DNA from: Neisseriaceae bacterium HSC-16F19
Lineage (GTDB): Bacteria > Pseudomonadota > Gammaproteobacteria > Burkholderiales > Neisseriaceae
DNA length: 64,000 bases
Assembly: GCF_024171525.1 (NCBI RefSeq)
Contig: NZ_JALJZY010000014.1
Coordinates: 1 to 64,000 of the forward strand
Direction of reading: 5' to 3'
Part shown: piece by piece, positions 44,001 to 52,477 of the stretch
How positions within the stretch are numbered: position 1 is the stretch's first letter
How the letters are laid out: each line of letters starts with the position of its first letter
The notes under the pieces: generated by a model
Databases searched by the model: none
Told to the model about the DNA's origin: nothing
What the model saw: the letters and a program-made list of their open reading frames with translations, nothing else
Position numbers and translations under genes: made by a program

Positions 44001-45209
44001 GCCGACGCCTTCGACCGTATCGAGCGCCTGATTGTCGGCCAAAAAGCCAACGGCGGTCCGATGAAGCTCGCCAAAGGCAAGCCGGTGACTGCCGAATATC
44101 TGGCGTCCCTGCCCAGCCGTCACGACTGGTTCGACATCCGCATGGCCGATGAGGACATCGCCAAGCAGATGGAATTGGCCAAGCTGAGCCTGCAACAAAA
44201 ACGCGAAGAGGCCGACGCGCTCTACGAAATCAAGAAAAAGAAAATGACCCAGGGCGACGAATTGCAGCCCGGCGTACAAAAAATGGTGAAAGTGTTTATC
44301 GCCATCAAACGCCGCCTGCAAGCCGGTGACAAAATGGCCGGCCGCCACGGTAACAAAGGCGTGGTATCGAAAATCATGCCGGTGGAAGACATGCCCTATA
44401 TGGCCGACGGCCGTTCGGTGGACATCGTGCTCAACCCCTTGGGCGTACCCTCGCGTATGAACATCGGCCAGATTTTGGAAGTGCATCTGGGCTGGGCCGC
44501 CAAAGGCATCGGCGAGCGTATCGGCCGCATGTTGGACGAACAGCGCAAAGTGGCGGAAATCCGCAAGTTCCTCAACACCTTCTACAACGGTGATTTGGGC
44601 GGCCGCGACATGCACCGCGAAGACCTGAGCCAACTGAGCGACGAAGACATCCTCAAACTGGCGGGCAATCTGCGCAAGGGTGCCACTTTTGCCTCACCGG
44701 TGTTTGACGGCGCGCACGAGAGCGAAATCAAGGCCTATCTGGAACTGGCTTACCCCAGCGACGACCCGGAAGTGCAAAAACTGGGCTTCAACGCCACCAA
44801 AACCCAAATCACCCTCTATGACGGCCGCTCCGGCGAAGCCTTCGACCGTCCGGTGACCGTGGGTGTGATGCACTACCTCAAGCTGCACCACTTGGTGGAC
44901 GAGAAGATGCACGCCCGTTCGACCGGCCCCTACAGTCTGGTGACCCAGCAGCCCTTGGGCGGTAAAGCCCAATTCGGTGGCCAGCGTTTCGGTGAGATGG
45001 AGGTGTGGGCGCTGGAAGCCTACGGCGCCGCCTACACCCTGCAGGAAATGCTGACGGTGAAATCCGACGATGTGAACGGCCGTACCAAGATGTACGAAAA
45101 CATCGTCAAGGGCGAACACAAAATCGAAGCCGGCATGCCGGAGTCCTTCAACGTGCTGGTCAAAGAGATCCGCTCGCTGGGCTTGGACATCGATTTGGAA
45201 CGCTACTAA
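41016..45209 (+). CDS. rpoB: RNA polymerase beta subunit
   Basis: RpoB forms half of the polymerase catalytic cleft. The 1397-aa product has the full family length. The rifampicin region [20 protein letters not shown] with RRVSAL has the susceptible-type Asp, His and Ser. [10 protein letters not shown] near the C-terminus is intact. The start at 41016 is the conserved [15 protein letters not shown], after GGAG; longer frames upstream are not family-like. Confidence 0.99.
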   Translation: [1397 protein letters not shown]

Positions 45210-45221
45210 GCACCGATTTAT

Positions 45222-45252
45222 GTTTTCAGGCAGCCTGAGGCTGCCTGAAAAC
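45222..45252. repeat. Head-to-head uptake sequences between rpoB and rpoC
   Basis: GTTTTCAGGCAGCCT (45222-45236) and AGGCTGCCTGAAAAC (45238-45252) are perfect 15-base inverted arms separated by one base. A third uptake sequence follows at about 45278. No U-tract follows the hairpin, so it should not stop transcription into rpoC. Confidence 0.85.
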
Positions 45253-45328
45253 AGCACCGCAACAAACACAGCTTTTCAGGCTGCCTGAAAGACTGACCAA
45301 GATACTTCCTGAATGAAGGAGCTTAATA

Positions 45329-48300
45329 ATGAAGGCCTTGTTAGACCTGTTTAATCCCCTGCAAGCGGCCGGTGTCGAAGACGAATTCGACGCCATCAAA
45401 ATCGGCATCGCCTCGCCGGAAACCATCCGCTCGTGGTCTTATGGCGAAGTGAAAAAGCCGGAAACCATCAACTACCGTACCTTCAAGCCGGAGCGCGACG
45501 GCCTGTTTTGCGCCAAAATCTTCGGCCCGATCAAAGATTACGAATGCCTGTGCGGCAAATACAAACGCCTGAAATTCAAAGGCGTGACCTGCGAAAAATG
45601 CGGCGTGGAAGTGACCCTGTCCAAAGTGCGCCGCGAGCGCATGGGCCACATCGACCTGGCCGCCCCGGTGGCGCACATCTGGTTCTTGAAATCCCTGCCC
45701 TCGCGTTTGGGCATGGTATTGGACATGACCCTGCGCGACATCGAACGCATTCTGTATTTTGAAGCCTTTGTGGTGACCGACCCCGGCCTGAGCACCCTGC
45801 AACGCCGCCAGCTCTTGACCGAAGAAGACTATTACGCCAAATACGAAGAATTCGGCGGCGATTTCGAAGCCAAAATGGGTGCCGAGGGCATCCGCGACCT
45901 CTTGCGCGGTCTGGACATCGCCCAAGAGGTGCAGGTGCTGCGTCAGGAGTTGGAAGCCACCGGTTCCGAGACCAAAATCAAGAAAATCGCCAAACGTCTG
46001 AAAGTGTTGGAAGCCTTCCAACGTTCCGGCATGAAGCTGGAATGGATGATTATGGACGTGCTGCCGGTACTGCCGCCGGATTTGCGTCCGCTGGTACCGC
46101 TGGACGGCGGCCGTTTCGCCACCTCCGATTTGAACGATTTGTACCGCCGCGTCATCAACCGCAACAACCGTCTGAAACGCCTGCTGGAGCTGCGTGCACC
46201 GGACATCATCGTGCGCAACGAAAAACGCATGTTACAGGAAGCCGTGGACAGCCTCTTGGACAACGGCCGCCGCGGCAAAGCCATGACCGGCGCCAACAAA
46301 CGCCCGCTGAAATCGCTGGCCGACATGATTAAGGGTAAAGGCGGCCGTTTCCGTCAAAACCTGTTGGGTAAACGCGTGGACTATTCCGGCCGTTCGGTGA
46401 TTACCGTAGGTCCCTACCTGCGCCTGCACCAATGCGGTCTGCCCAAGAAAATGGCTTTGGAACTGTTCAAACCGTTTATTTTCCACAAGCTGGAAATCCA
46501 GGGCCTGGCCTCGACCGTGAAAGCCGCCAAAAAACTGGTGGAGCAGGAAGTACCGGAAGTCTGGGACATCTTGGAAGAAGTCATCCGCGAACACCCGATT
46601 CTGCTCAACCGTGCGCCGACCCTGCACCGTTTGGGTATCCAAGCCTTTGAACCGATTTTGATCGAAGGCAAGGCCATCCAGCTGCACCCGCTCGTTTGTG
46701 CGGCGTTTAACGCCGACTTCGACGGTGACCAAATGGCGGTACACGTGCCTTTGAGTCTGGAAGCGCAAATGGAAGCGCGCACGCTGATGCTGGCCTCCAA
46801 CAACGTGCTCTCTCCGGCCAACGGCGAGCCGATCATCGTGCCGTCGCAAGACATCGTATTGGGTCTTTACTACATGACCCGCGACAAGATCAATGCCAAG
46901 GGTGAGGGCAGCCTGTTTGCCGACGTGAAAGAAGTACACCGCGCCTACCAAACCCAACAGGTGGAACTGAGCACCAAGATCACCGTGCGTCTGCGCGAGT
47001 GGGTGAAAAACGAGCAGGACGAGTTTGAAGCGGTGGTCAACCGTTACGAAACCACCGTCGGCCGTGCCTTGCTCTCCGAAATCCTGCCCAAGGGTCTGCC
47101 GTTTGAATACATCAACAAGGCACTGAAGAAAAAAGAAATCTCCAAGCTCATTAACGCTTCCTTCCGCCTGTGCGGCCTGCGTGACACGGTGATTTTTGCC
47201 GACCACCTGATGTACACCGGTTTTGCCTACTCCACCCGCGGCGGTATTTCCATCTGCGTGGACGACATGGAAGTGCCGGACAAAAAAGCCGAACTGTTGG
47301 TGGAAGCCCAGCACGAAGTGAAGGAAATCGAAGAGCAATACCGTCAGGGTCTGGTGACCAACGGCGAGCGCTACAACAAAGTGGTGGATATTTGGGGCCG
47401 CACCGGCGACAAGATTGCCAAGGCGATGATGGACAATCTGTCCACCCAGAAAGTCATCGACCGCGAAGGCAAGGAAGTGGACCAAGAGTCTTTCAACTCC
47501 ATCTACATGATGGCCGACTCCGGCGCCCGTGGTTCCGCCGCCCAGATCAAGCAGCTCTCCGGCATGCGCGGTTTGATGGCCAAACCGGACGGCTCGATTA
47601 TCGAGACGCCGATTACCTCCAACTTCCGCGAAGGTCTGACGGTACTGCAATACTTTATTTCTACCCACGGTGCGCGTAAGGGTTTGGCGGATACCGCCTT
47701 GAAGACCGCCAACTCCGGTTATCTGACCCGCCGTCTGGTGGACGTGACCCAAGACCTGGTGGTGGTGGAAGACGACTGCGGCACCGACGACGGTTTCGTA
47801 ATGAAAGCCGTGGTACAGGGCGGTGATGTGATCGAGCCTTTGCGCGACCGTATTTTGGGCCGCGTGATTGCCGCCGATGTGGTCGATCCCTCCAGCGGCG
47901 CCACCCTGGTGGAAGCCGGTACCCTCTTGAACGAAGGTCTGGTGGATTTGATCGACAACTCCGGTATCGACGAAGTGAAAGTGCGCACGCCGATTACCTG
48001 TAAGACCCGCTACGGTCTGTGTGCCAAGTGTTACGGCCGCGACTTGGCGCGAGGCAAGCTGGTGAATTCCGGCGAGTCCGTGGGTGTGATTGCCGCCCAG
48101 TCCATCGGTGAGCCGGGAACCCAGCTGACCATGCGTACCTTCCACATCGGTGGTGCGGCCTCGCGTGCCGCTGCCGCGAGCCAGGTGGAAGCCAAATCCG
48201 GCGGTACCGTGCGCTTCTCCAGCCAAATGCGTTATGTAGCCAACAACAAAGGCGAGCTGGTGGTGATCGGCCGTTCTTCCGAAGTGGTGATCCACGACGA

Positions 48301-49510
48301 CATCGGCCGCGAGCGCGAGCGCCACAAAGTGCCTTACGGTGCCATCTTGCTGGTGCAGGACGGCGAAGTGGTCAAAGCCGGCCAAACACTGGCCACTTGG
48401 GACCCGCATACCCGCCCGATGATTACCGAGCATGCCGGCCGCGTGAAATTTGAAAACGTGGAAGAGGGCGTGACCGTGGCCAAACAGACCGACGATGTGA
48501 CCGGTTTGTCCACCCTGGTGGTGATCGACGGCAAACGCCGCTCCGCTTCCCAATCCAAGCTGTTGCGCCCGATGGTGAAACTCTTGGACGACAACGGCGA
48601 AGAGGTGAAAATGCCCGGCAGCGATGCCGCCGTGTCCATGGCCTTCCCGGTTGGCGCAGTGATTACCGTGCGCGAAGGCCAGGAAGTGGGCAAGGGCGAT
48701 GTGTTGGCGCGTATTCCGCAAGCCTCCACCAAAACCCGCGACATTACCGGTGGTCTGCCGCGTGTGGCCGAGCTGTTTGAAGCGCGTACCCCGAAAGACG
48801 CCGGTATGCTGGCCGAGGTGACCGGTACCGTCTCCTTCGGCAAGGAAACCAAGGGCAAACAGCGCCTGGTGATTACCGATGTGGACGGCATTGCCCACGA
48901 AACCCTGATTTCCAAAGAGAAACAGGTGCTGGTGCATGACGGCCAGGTGGTGAACCGCGGTGAGACCATTGTCGACGGTGCCGTGGATCCGCACGACATC
49001 CTGCGTCTGCAAGGCGTGGAAGCGCTGACCCGCTACATCGTGCAAGAGGTGCAGGAGGTTTACCGATTGCAAGGTGTGAAGATTTCCGACAAGCACATCG
49101 AAGTGATCATCCGCCAGATGCTGCGCCGCGTGAACATTGCCGAAGCGGGTGACACCCACTTCATTACCGGCGAGCAGGTGGAACGCGCCGATGTGATGGC
49201 CGCCAACGAGAAGATGGAAGCCGAAGGCAAACAGCCCGCCCGCTTCGACAACATCCTCTTGGGCATTACCAAAGCCTCTTTGTCCACCGACAGCTTCATT
49301 TCCGCGGCTTCCTTCCAGGAAACCACGCGCGTACTTACCGAAGCGGCCATTATGGGCAAGCAGGACGATTTGCGCGGCCTGAAGGAAAACGTGATTGTGG
49401 GCCGTCTGATTCCGGCGGGTACCGGTTTGACCTACCACCGCAGCCGCCGTCGCCAGTGGGCGCAGCAACAAGCTGCCGCACAAGGCGATGTGGCCGCAAC
49501 GGAAGAGTAA
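45329..49510 (+). CDS. rpoC: RNA polymerase beta' subunit
   Basis: RpoC carries the catalytic magnesium site. The 1393-aa product has the N-terminal zinc ribbon (CLCGKYKRLKFKGVTCEKC), the catalytic NADFDGDQMA, the bridge/trigger regions and the second zinc site (CKTRYGLCAKCYGRDL). A strong AAGGAG lies upstream of the ATG. Confidence 0.99.
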   Translation: MKALLDLFNPLQAAGVEDEFDAIKIGIASPETIRSWSYGEVKKPETINYRTFKPERDGLFCAKIFGPIKDYECLCGKYKRLKFKGVTCEKCGVEVTLSKVRRERMGHIDLAAPVAHIWFLKSLPSRLGMVLDMTLRDIERILYFEAFVVTDPGLSTLQRRQLLTEEDYYAKYEEFGGDFEAKMGAEGIRDLLRGLDIAQEVQVLRQELEATGSETKIKKIAKRLKVLEAFQRSGMKLEWMIMDVLPVLPPDLRPLVPLDGGRFATSDLNDLYRRVINRNNRLKRLLELRAPDIIVRNEKRMLQEAVDSLLDNGRRGKAMTGANKRPLKSLADMIKGKGGRFRQNLLGKRVDYSGRSVITVGPYLRLHQCGLPKKMALELFKPFIFHKLEIQGLASTVKAAKKLVEQEVPEVWDILEEVIREHPILLNRAPTLHRLGIQAFEPILIEGKAIQLHPLVCAAFNADFDGDQMAVHVPLSLEAQMEARTLMLASNNVLSPANGEPIIVPSQDIVLGLYYMTRDKINAKGEGSLFADVKEVHRAYQTQQVELSTKITVRLREWVKNEQDEFEAVVNRYETTVGRALLSEILPKGLPFEYINKALKKKEISKLINASFRLCGLRDTVIFADHLMYTGFAYSTRGGISICVDDMEVPDKKAELLVEAQHEVKEIEEQYRQGLVTNGERYNKVVDIWGRTGDKIAKAMMDNLSTQKVIDREGKEVDQESFNSIYMMADSGARGSAAQIKQLSGMRGLMAKPDGSIIETPITSNFREGLTVLQYFISTHGARKGLADTALKTANSGYLTRRLVDVTQDLVVVEDDCGTDDGFVMKAVVQGGDVIEPLRDRILGRVIAADVVDPSSGATLVEAGTLLNEGLVDLIDNSGIDEVKVRTPITCKTRYGLCAKCYGRDLARGKLVNSGESVGVIAAQSIGEPGTQLTMRTFHIGGAASRAAAASQVEAKSGGTVRFSSQMRYVANNKGELVVIGRSSEVVIHDDIGRERERHKVPYGAILLVQDGEVVKAGQTLATWDPHTRPMITEHAGRVKFENVEEGVTVAKQTDDVTGLSTLVVIDGKRRSASQSKLLRPMVKLLDDNGEEVKMPGSDAAVSMAFPVGAVITVREGQEVGKGDVLARIPQASTKTRDITGGLPRVAELFEARTPKDAGMLAEVTGTVSFGKETKGKQRLVITDVDGIAHETLISKEKQVLVHDGQVVNRGETIVDGAVDPHDILRLQGVEALTRYIVQEVQEVYRLQGVKISDKHIEVIIRQMLRRVNIAEAGDTHFITGEQVERADVMAANEKMEAEGKQPARFDNILLGITKASLSTDSFISAASFQETTRVLTEAAIMGKQDDLRGLKENVIVGRLIPAGTGLTYHRSRRRQWAQQQAAAQGDVAATEE

Positions 49511-49520
49511 GCTCCGCAGC

Positions 49521-49553
49521 AACCGCCGCAGTGAACACTGTGGCGGTTTTTTT
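49521..49553 (+). terminator. Terminator after rpoC
   Basis: ACCGCCGCAG and CTGTGGCGGT form a 10-bp stem (one G-T pair) with a short AACA-type loop, followed by TTTTTTT. Confidence 0.88.
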
Positions 49554-49591
49554 ATCATGGACTTTCAGGCAGTCTGAAAGCTTTATAAATA

Positions 49592-49695
49592 ATACCAATC
49601 CAAAAAAATAACCTAACCGCGTTGTCTCGCCTTGCCGTACTACTTGTACTGTCTTCGGCTCGCCGCCTTGTTATCTTATTTTTTTGAATTGGTAT
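49592..49695. mobile_element. Correia-like element, second end type (104 bp)
   Basis: It starts ATACCAATCCAAAAAAATAA and ends TTATTTTTTTGAATTGGTAT, with the same core as the other copies. It is nearly identical to the element at 38025. Confidence 0.85.
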
Positions 49696-49698
49696 AAT

Positions 49699-49903
49699 GT
49701 AGGTTGGGTCGCCAGACCCAACATTTTCGAAATATTGACCAGTGTTGGGTTTGACAACCCAACCTACTGCCTGACCAGCGCCGTAGGTCGGCTCGGAGAA
49801 CCGACCTACCCGTATCAAACCGAATACAGTAGATGTAGCTTGGGTCGCCAGACCCGACATTGCCGAAATATTGGCCGGTGTTGGGTCTGACGACCCAAGC
49901 TGC
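49699..49903. repeat. Three GTAGGTTGGGT-type palindromes in tandem
   Basis: Units at 49699-49767, about 49782-49807 (GTAGGTCGGCTCGGAGAACC core) and about 49833-49903 lie side by side, ending 20 bases before the first gene of the biosynthetic cluster. They may contribute to its leader. No gene is visible in the 49511-49924 gap. Confidence 0.7.
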
Positions 49904-49924
49904 CGCCCTTGGAAAACGTATACC

Positions 49925-50842
49925 ATGGCAACACCGAAAAAAGTCTTATTGCTGCATTATTCCCAAACCGGACAGCTCGACAGTCTGGCGGCGCATTTTG
50001 TGCAGCCTTTGCAGGCAGCTGAGGGTATTGAGGTGGAGACGGTACGGCTGGAGCCGCAGACACCCTATCCCTTCCCGTGGCCGTTTTGGCGTTTTTTCGA
50101 TACTTTTCCGGAAACCGTGCATTTGCAGCCGCAGCCCATCCGCACGCCGGTGTTCCGTCACGAACGTTACGATTTGGTGATTCTGGCCTATACGGTGTGG
50201 TTTTTGTCGCCCGCACAGCCGATAACGGCATTCTTGCAAAGCCCGCAGGCGGCGGTGCTGCGCGACACACCGGTGCTCACGCTCATTGGTTGCCGCAATA
50301 TGTGGCTGATGGCACAGGAAACGGTGAAAGAGCTGTTGCGCCAAAACGGCGCACGCCTGGTGGACAATGTGGTGAAAATCGATGCCTGCAGCAGTGCCGC
50401 CAGTTTTATCACCACCCCTTTGTGGATGCTCAGCGGACGCAAAAAAGGTGCTTCCTGGCTGCCTGAAGCGGGCATCGCCTTGTCGGAACTGGTGGACGGC
50501 GCACGTTTCGGTGCGCGTGTGCGCGATTGTCTGCTGACGCAGGACACGATTGATGCGCCCATGCTCACCGGCATGGGGGCGGTCAAGGTGAACGAGCGGC
50601 TGATTTTCAGCGAAAAGGCCGCCAAACGCAGCTTCTGGCTGTGGGGACGCCTGCTGATGGCCTGCGGGCGCATCTCGCCCGTGTTGCGCCGCGGTGTGCT
50701 GGCACTGTATATTGCCTTTCTCATTACCCTGATTCTCACCGTGGTACCGGTGAGCGCGGTGGTGAAAAAACTGCTGTCACCGTGGCTTAAAGAGCGTATT
50801 GCCGCTCAAAAAGCCTATTTCAGCCAGCCTTCGGGCGAATAA
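49925..50842 (+). CDS. DarA-like flavodoxin-fold protein (dialkylresorcinol-type biosynthesis)
   Basis: The 305-aa protein starts with a flavodoxin-like FMN loop, LLLHYSQTGQL (about 8-18). It has a C-terminal hydrophobic segment at about 265-285. It resembles proteins annotated as dialkylresorcinol condensing enzyme DarA, which act with a KASIII-like DarB. The name is from family recall, and the reaction here is not established. A KASIII gene follows 52 bases later, with an uptake-sequence palindrome in between. No clear Shine-Dalgarno sequence is visible. Confidence 0.72.
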   Translation: MATPKKVLLLHYSQTGQLDSLAAHFVQPLQAAEGIEVETVRLEPQTPYPFPWPFWRFFDTFPETVHLQPQPIRTPVFRHERYDLVILAYTVWFLSPAQPITAFLQSPQAAVLRDTPVLTLIGCRNMWLMAQETVKELLRQNGARLVDNVVKIDACSSAASFITTPLWMLSGRKKGASWLPEAGIALSELVDGARFGARVRDCLLTQDTIDAPMLTGMGAVKVNERLIFSEKAAKRSFWLWGRLLMACGRISPVLRRGVLALYIAFLITLILTVVPVSAVVKKLLSPWLKERIAAQKAYFSQPSGE

Positions 50843-50894
50843 TATTGTTGTACACACGTTTTCAGGCTGCCTGAAAACGGATTGAGCCGTACTT

Positions 50895-52055
50895 ATGGAC
50901 ACAAACACAAACACATTACACGACGTTTATATCAACCACACCGCCGCGGTGCTGCCCAATGCGCCGGTGGACAACGAACATATGGAAGCGGTGCTGGGCA
51001 TGGCGGGGGAAGTGCCTTCGCGCGTGCGCAAGCGCATCCTCAGTTCCAACGGCATCGTCAGCCGCCATTACGCCATCGACCCTGTGACCCGCAAGGCCAC
51101 CCACAGTTGCGCCGAACTGGCTGCCGAGGCGGTGCGGGCGCTGTTTGCCCAAGGTGTGGACGCACAAGCCGTGGGCGTGCTCGCCTGCGGTACCTCTTAT
51201 CCCGACCAAACCATGCCCGGCCACGGTGCCATGGTGCACGGTTTGCTGGGTGATGCAGCCCGGCCTTACGATATGGTCAGCACCGCCGGGGTGTGCGTGG
51301 CGGGCATGGCGGCACTCAAATACGCCTATCAGGCGCTGCGTTGCGGCGACCACAGCGAGGCGGTGGTGTGCGCTGCCGAAACTGCGTCTGCCATGATGCG
51401 TAAAGAAGTGTTCGCCGCCGAAACCGACGCCAAAAAAGCCGCCGACTTCCGCCCCGAACTCGCTTTTGAAAAAGACTTTTTGCGCTGGATGCTCTCCGAC
51501 GGCGCCGGTGCCTGGCATTTGTCGCACACGCCGCGTTCAGGCAGCCTGAAAATCCGCTGGCTGGATTTGGTGTCCTACGCCCACGAGCAGCCGGTGTGCA
51601 TGTATGCCGGCGGCGACTGGGTCGAGGGCCAGTGGCGCGGCTGGAAAACCTTTACCCCCGCCGAGCGCGAAGCCTTGAGCGTGATGAGCGTGAAGCAGGA
51701 CGTGAAACTGCTCAACGAACACATCATCGCCTATACCGTGGAAAAAGCACTCGCCCGCAGCGTGGCGCGCCACGGCCTCAAGCCTGAGGATGTGGACTAT
51801 TTCCTGCCGCATTATTCCTCCGCCTTTTTCCGCGACAAAGTGGCCGCCGGTCTGCGCAATATCGGCTTTGCCATCCCGGACGAAAAATGGTTTACCAATC
51901 TGCCTGCCAAGGGCAATACCGGTTCGGCCTCCATTTTCATCATGCTGGACGAATTCGTACGCAGCCGCACGCTCACACCCGGCCAGACCGTGCTGTGTTA
52001 TGTACCGGAAAGCGGCCGCTTTTCGTCCTCGTTTATGTTGCTGGAAGCGGTGTAA
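50895..52055 (+). CDS. Beta-ketoacyl-ACP synthase III (DarB-like)
   Basis: The 386-aa thiolase-fold enzyme has the full KASIII triad: Cys134 in STAGVCVAGM, His306 in LPHYSS, and Asn341 in KGNTGSAS. The family starts chains by condensing an acyl-CoA or acyl-ACP with malonyl-ACP. DarB-type members join two ketoacyl intermediates. It is longer than housekeeping FabH (about 320 aa), which suggests a specialised role. Its stop overlaps the next start by one base (TAATG). Confidence 0.88.
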   Translation: MDTNTNTLHDVYINHTAAVLPNAPVDNEHMEAVLGMAGEVPSRVRKRILSSNGIVSRHYAIDPVTRKATHSCAELAAEAVRALFAQGVDAQAVGVLACGTSYPDQTMPGHGAMVHGLLGDAARPYDMVSTAGVCVAGMAALKYAYQALRCGDHSEAVVCAAETASAMMRKEVFAAETDAKKAADFRPELAFEKDFLRWMLSDGAGAWHLSHTPRSGSLKIRWLDLVSYAHEQPVCMYAGGDWVEGQWRGWKTFTPAEREALSVMSVKQDVKLLNEHIIAYTVEKALARSVARHGLKPEDVDYFLPHYSSAFFRDKVAAGLRNIGFAIPDEKWFTNLPAKGNTGSASIFIMLDEFVRSRTLTPGQTVLCYVPESGRFSSSFMLLEAV

Positions 52056-52477
52056 TGGAAGAAAAAGACCTGCCCCAGGACAACAGCGCCACCTATGCCG
52101 GACACAACAAGGTGATGTACGCCACCCGCGACGGCCGCTATGTCAAAAGCGCCAGCAGCGGCTGGGAAGACGAAGCCTATGCCACCGAGCAGGCCGTGGA
52201 CGCCTTGGCGCGCCAAACCGCGGCCGCCAGGCAGGCGGTGCTGGCGGGCACGCATTCGCCGCTGTATTTTCTGATGTACGCCTTCCGTCACGACGAAGTC
52301 TCGCTGGCGCAGGCCGTGGGTCTGTTCCGCTGGCAGGTGCGCCGCCATTGCCGCCCGGAGATTTACGCGCGGCTGCCTGAAAAGACGCTCGCCCGCTACG
52401 CCGCGGTGCTGCAGCTCGACCCGGCCCTGCTGCGCCTGCCCTTCGACCCCGACGCCGTACCGCTGCCACTATGGTAA
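52055..52477 (+). CDS. Unknown 140-aa protein in the biosynthetic cluster
   Basis: I do not recognise this family. The protein is soluble and mostly helical. Its N-terminal 35 residues are polar and tyrosine-rich (YAGHNKVMYATRDGRYVKSAS). It ends in a Pro/Leu-rich segment. An uptake sequence is read as RLPEK at about 107-111. It is coupled to both neighbours by overlaps of 1 and 7 bases, so it probably acts with the KASIII and the BtrH-like protein. Confidence 0.75.
   Translation: MEEKDLPQDNSATYAGHNKVMYATRDGRYVKSASSGWEDEAYATEQAVDALARQTAAARQAVLAGTHSPLYFLMYAFRHDEVSLAQAVGLFRWQVRRHCRPEIYARLPEKTLARYAAVLQLDPALLRLPFDPDAVPLPLW

Noticed and set aside
46232..49558. A very long open frame (1108 codons) on the minus strand opposite rpoC, and similar long frames opposite topA, gyrA, rpoB and tnaA
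   Set aside because: They mirror strongly codon-biased, GC-rich genes. Their translations are His/Gly/Ala-rich without family motifs, and the genes on the other strand are certain.
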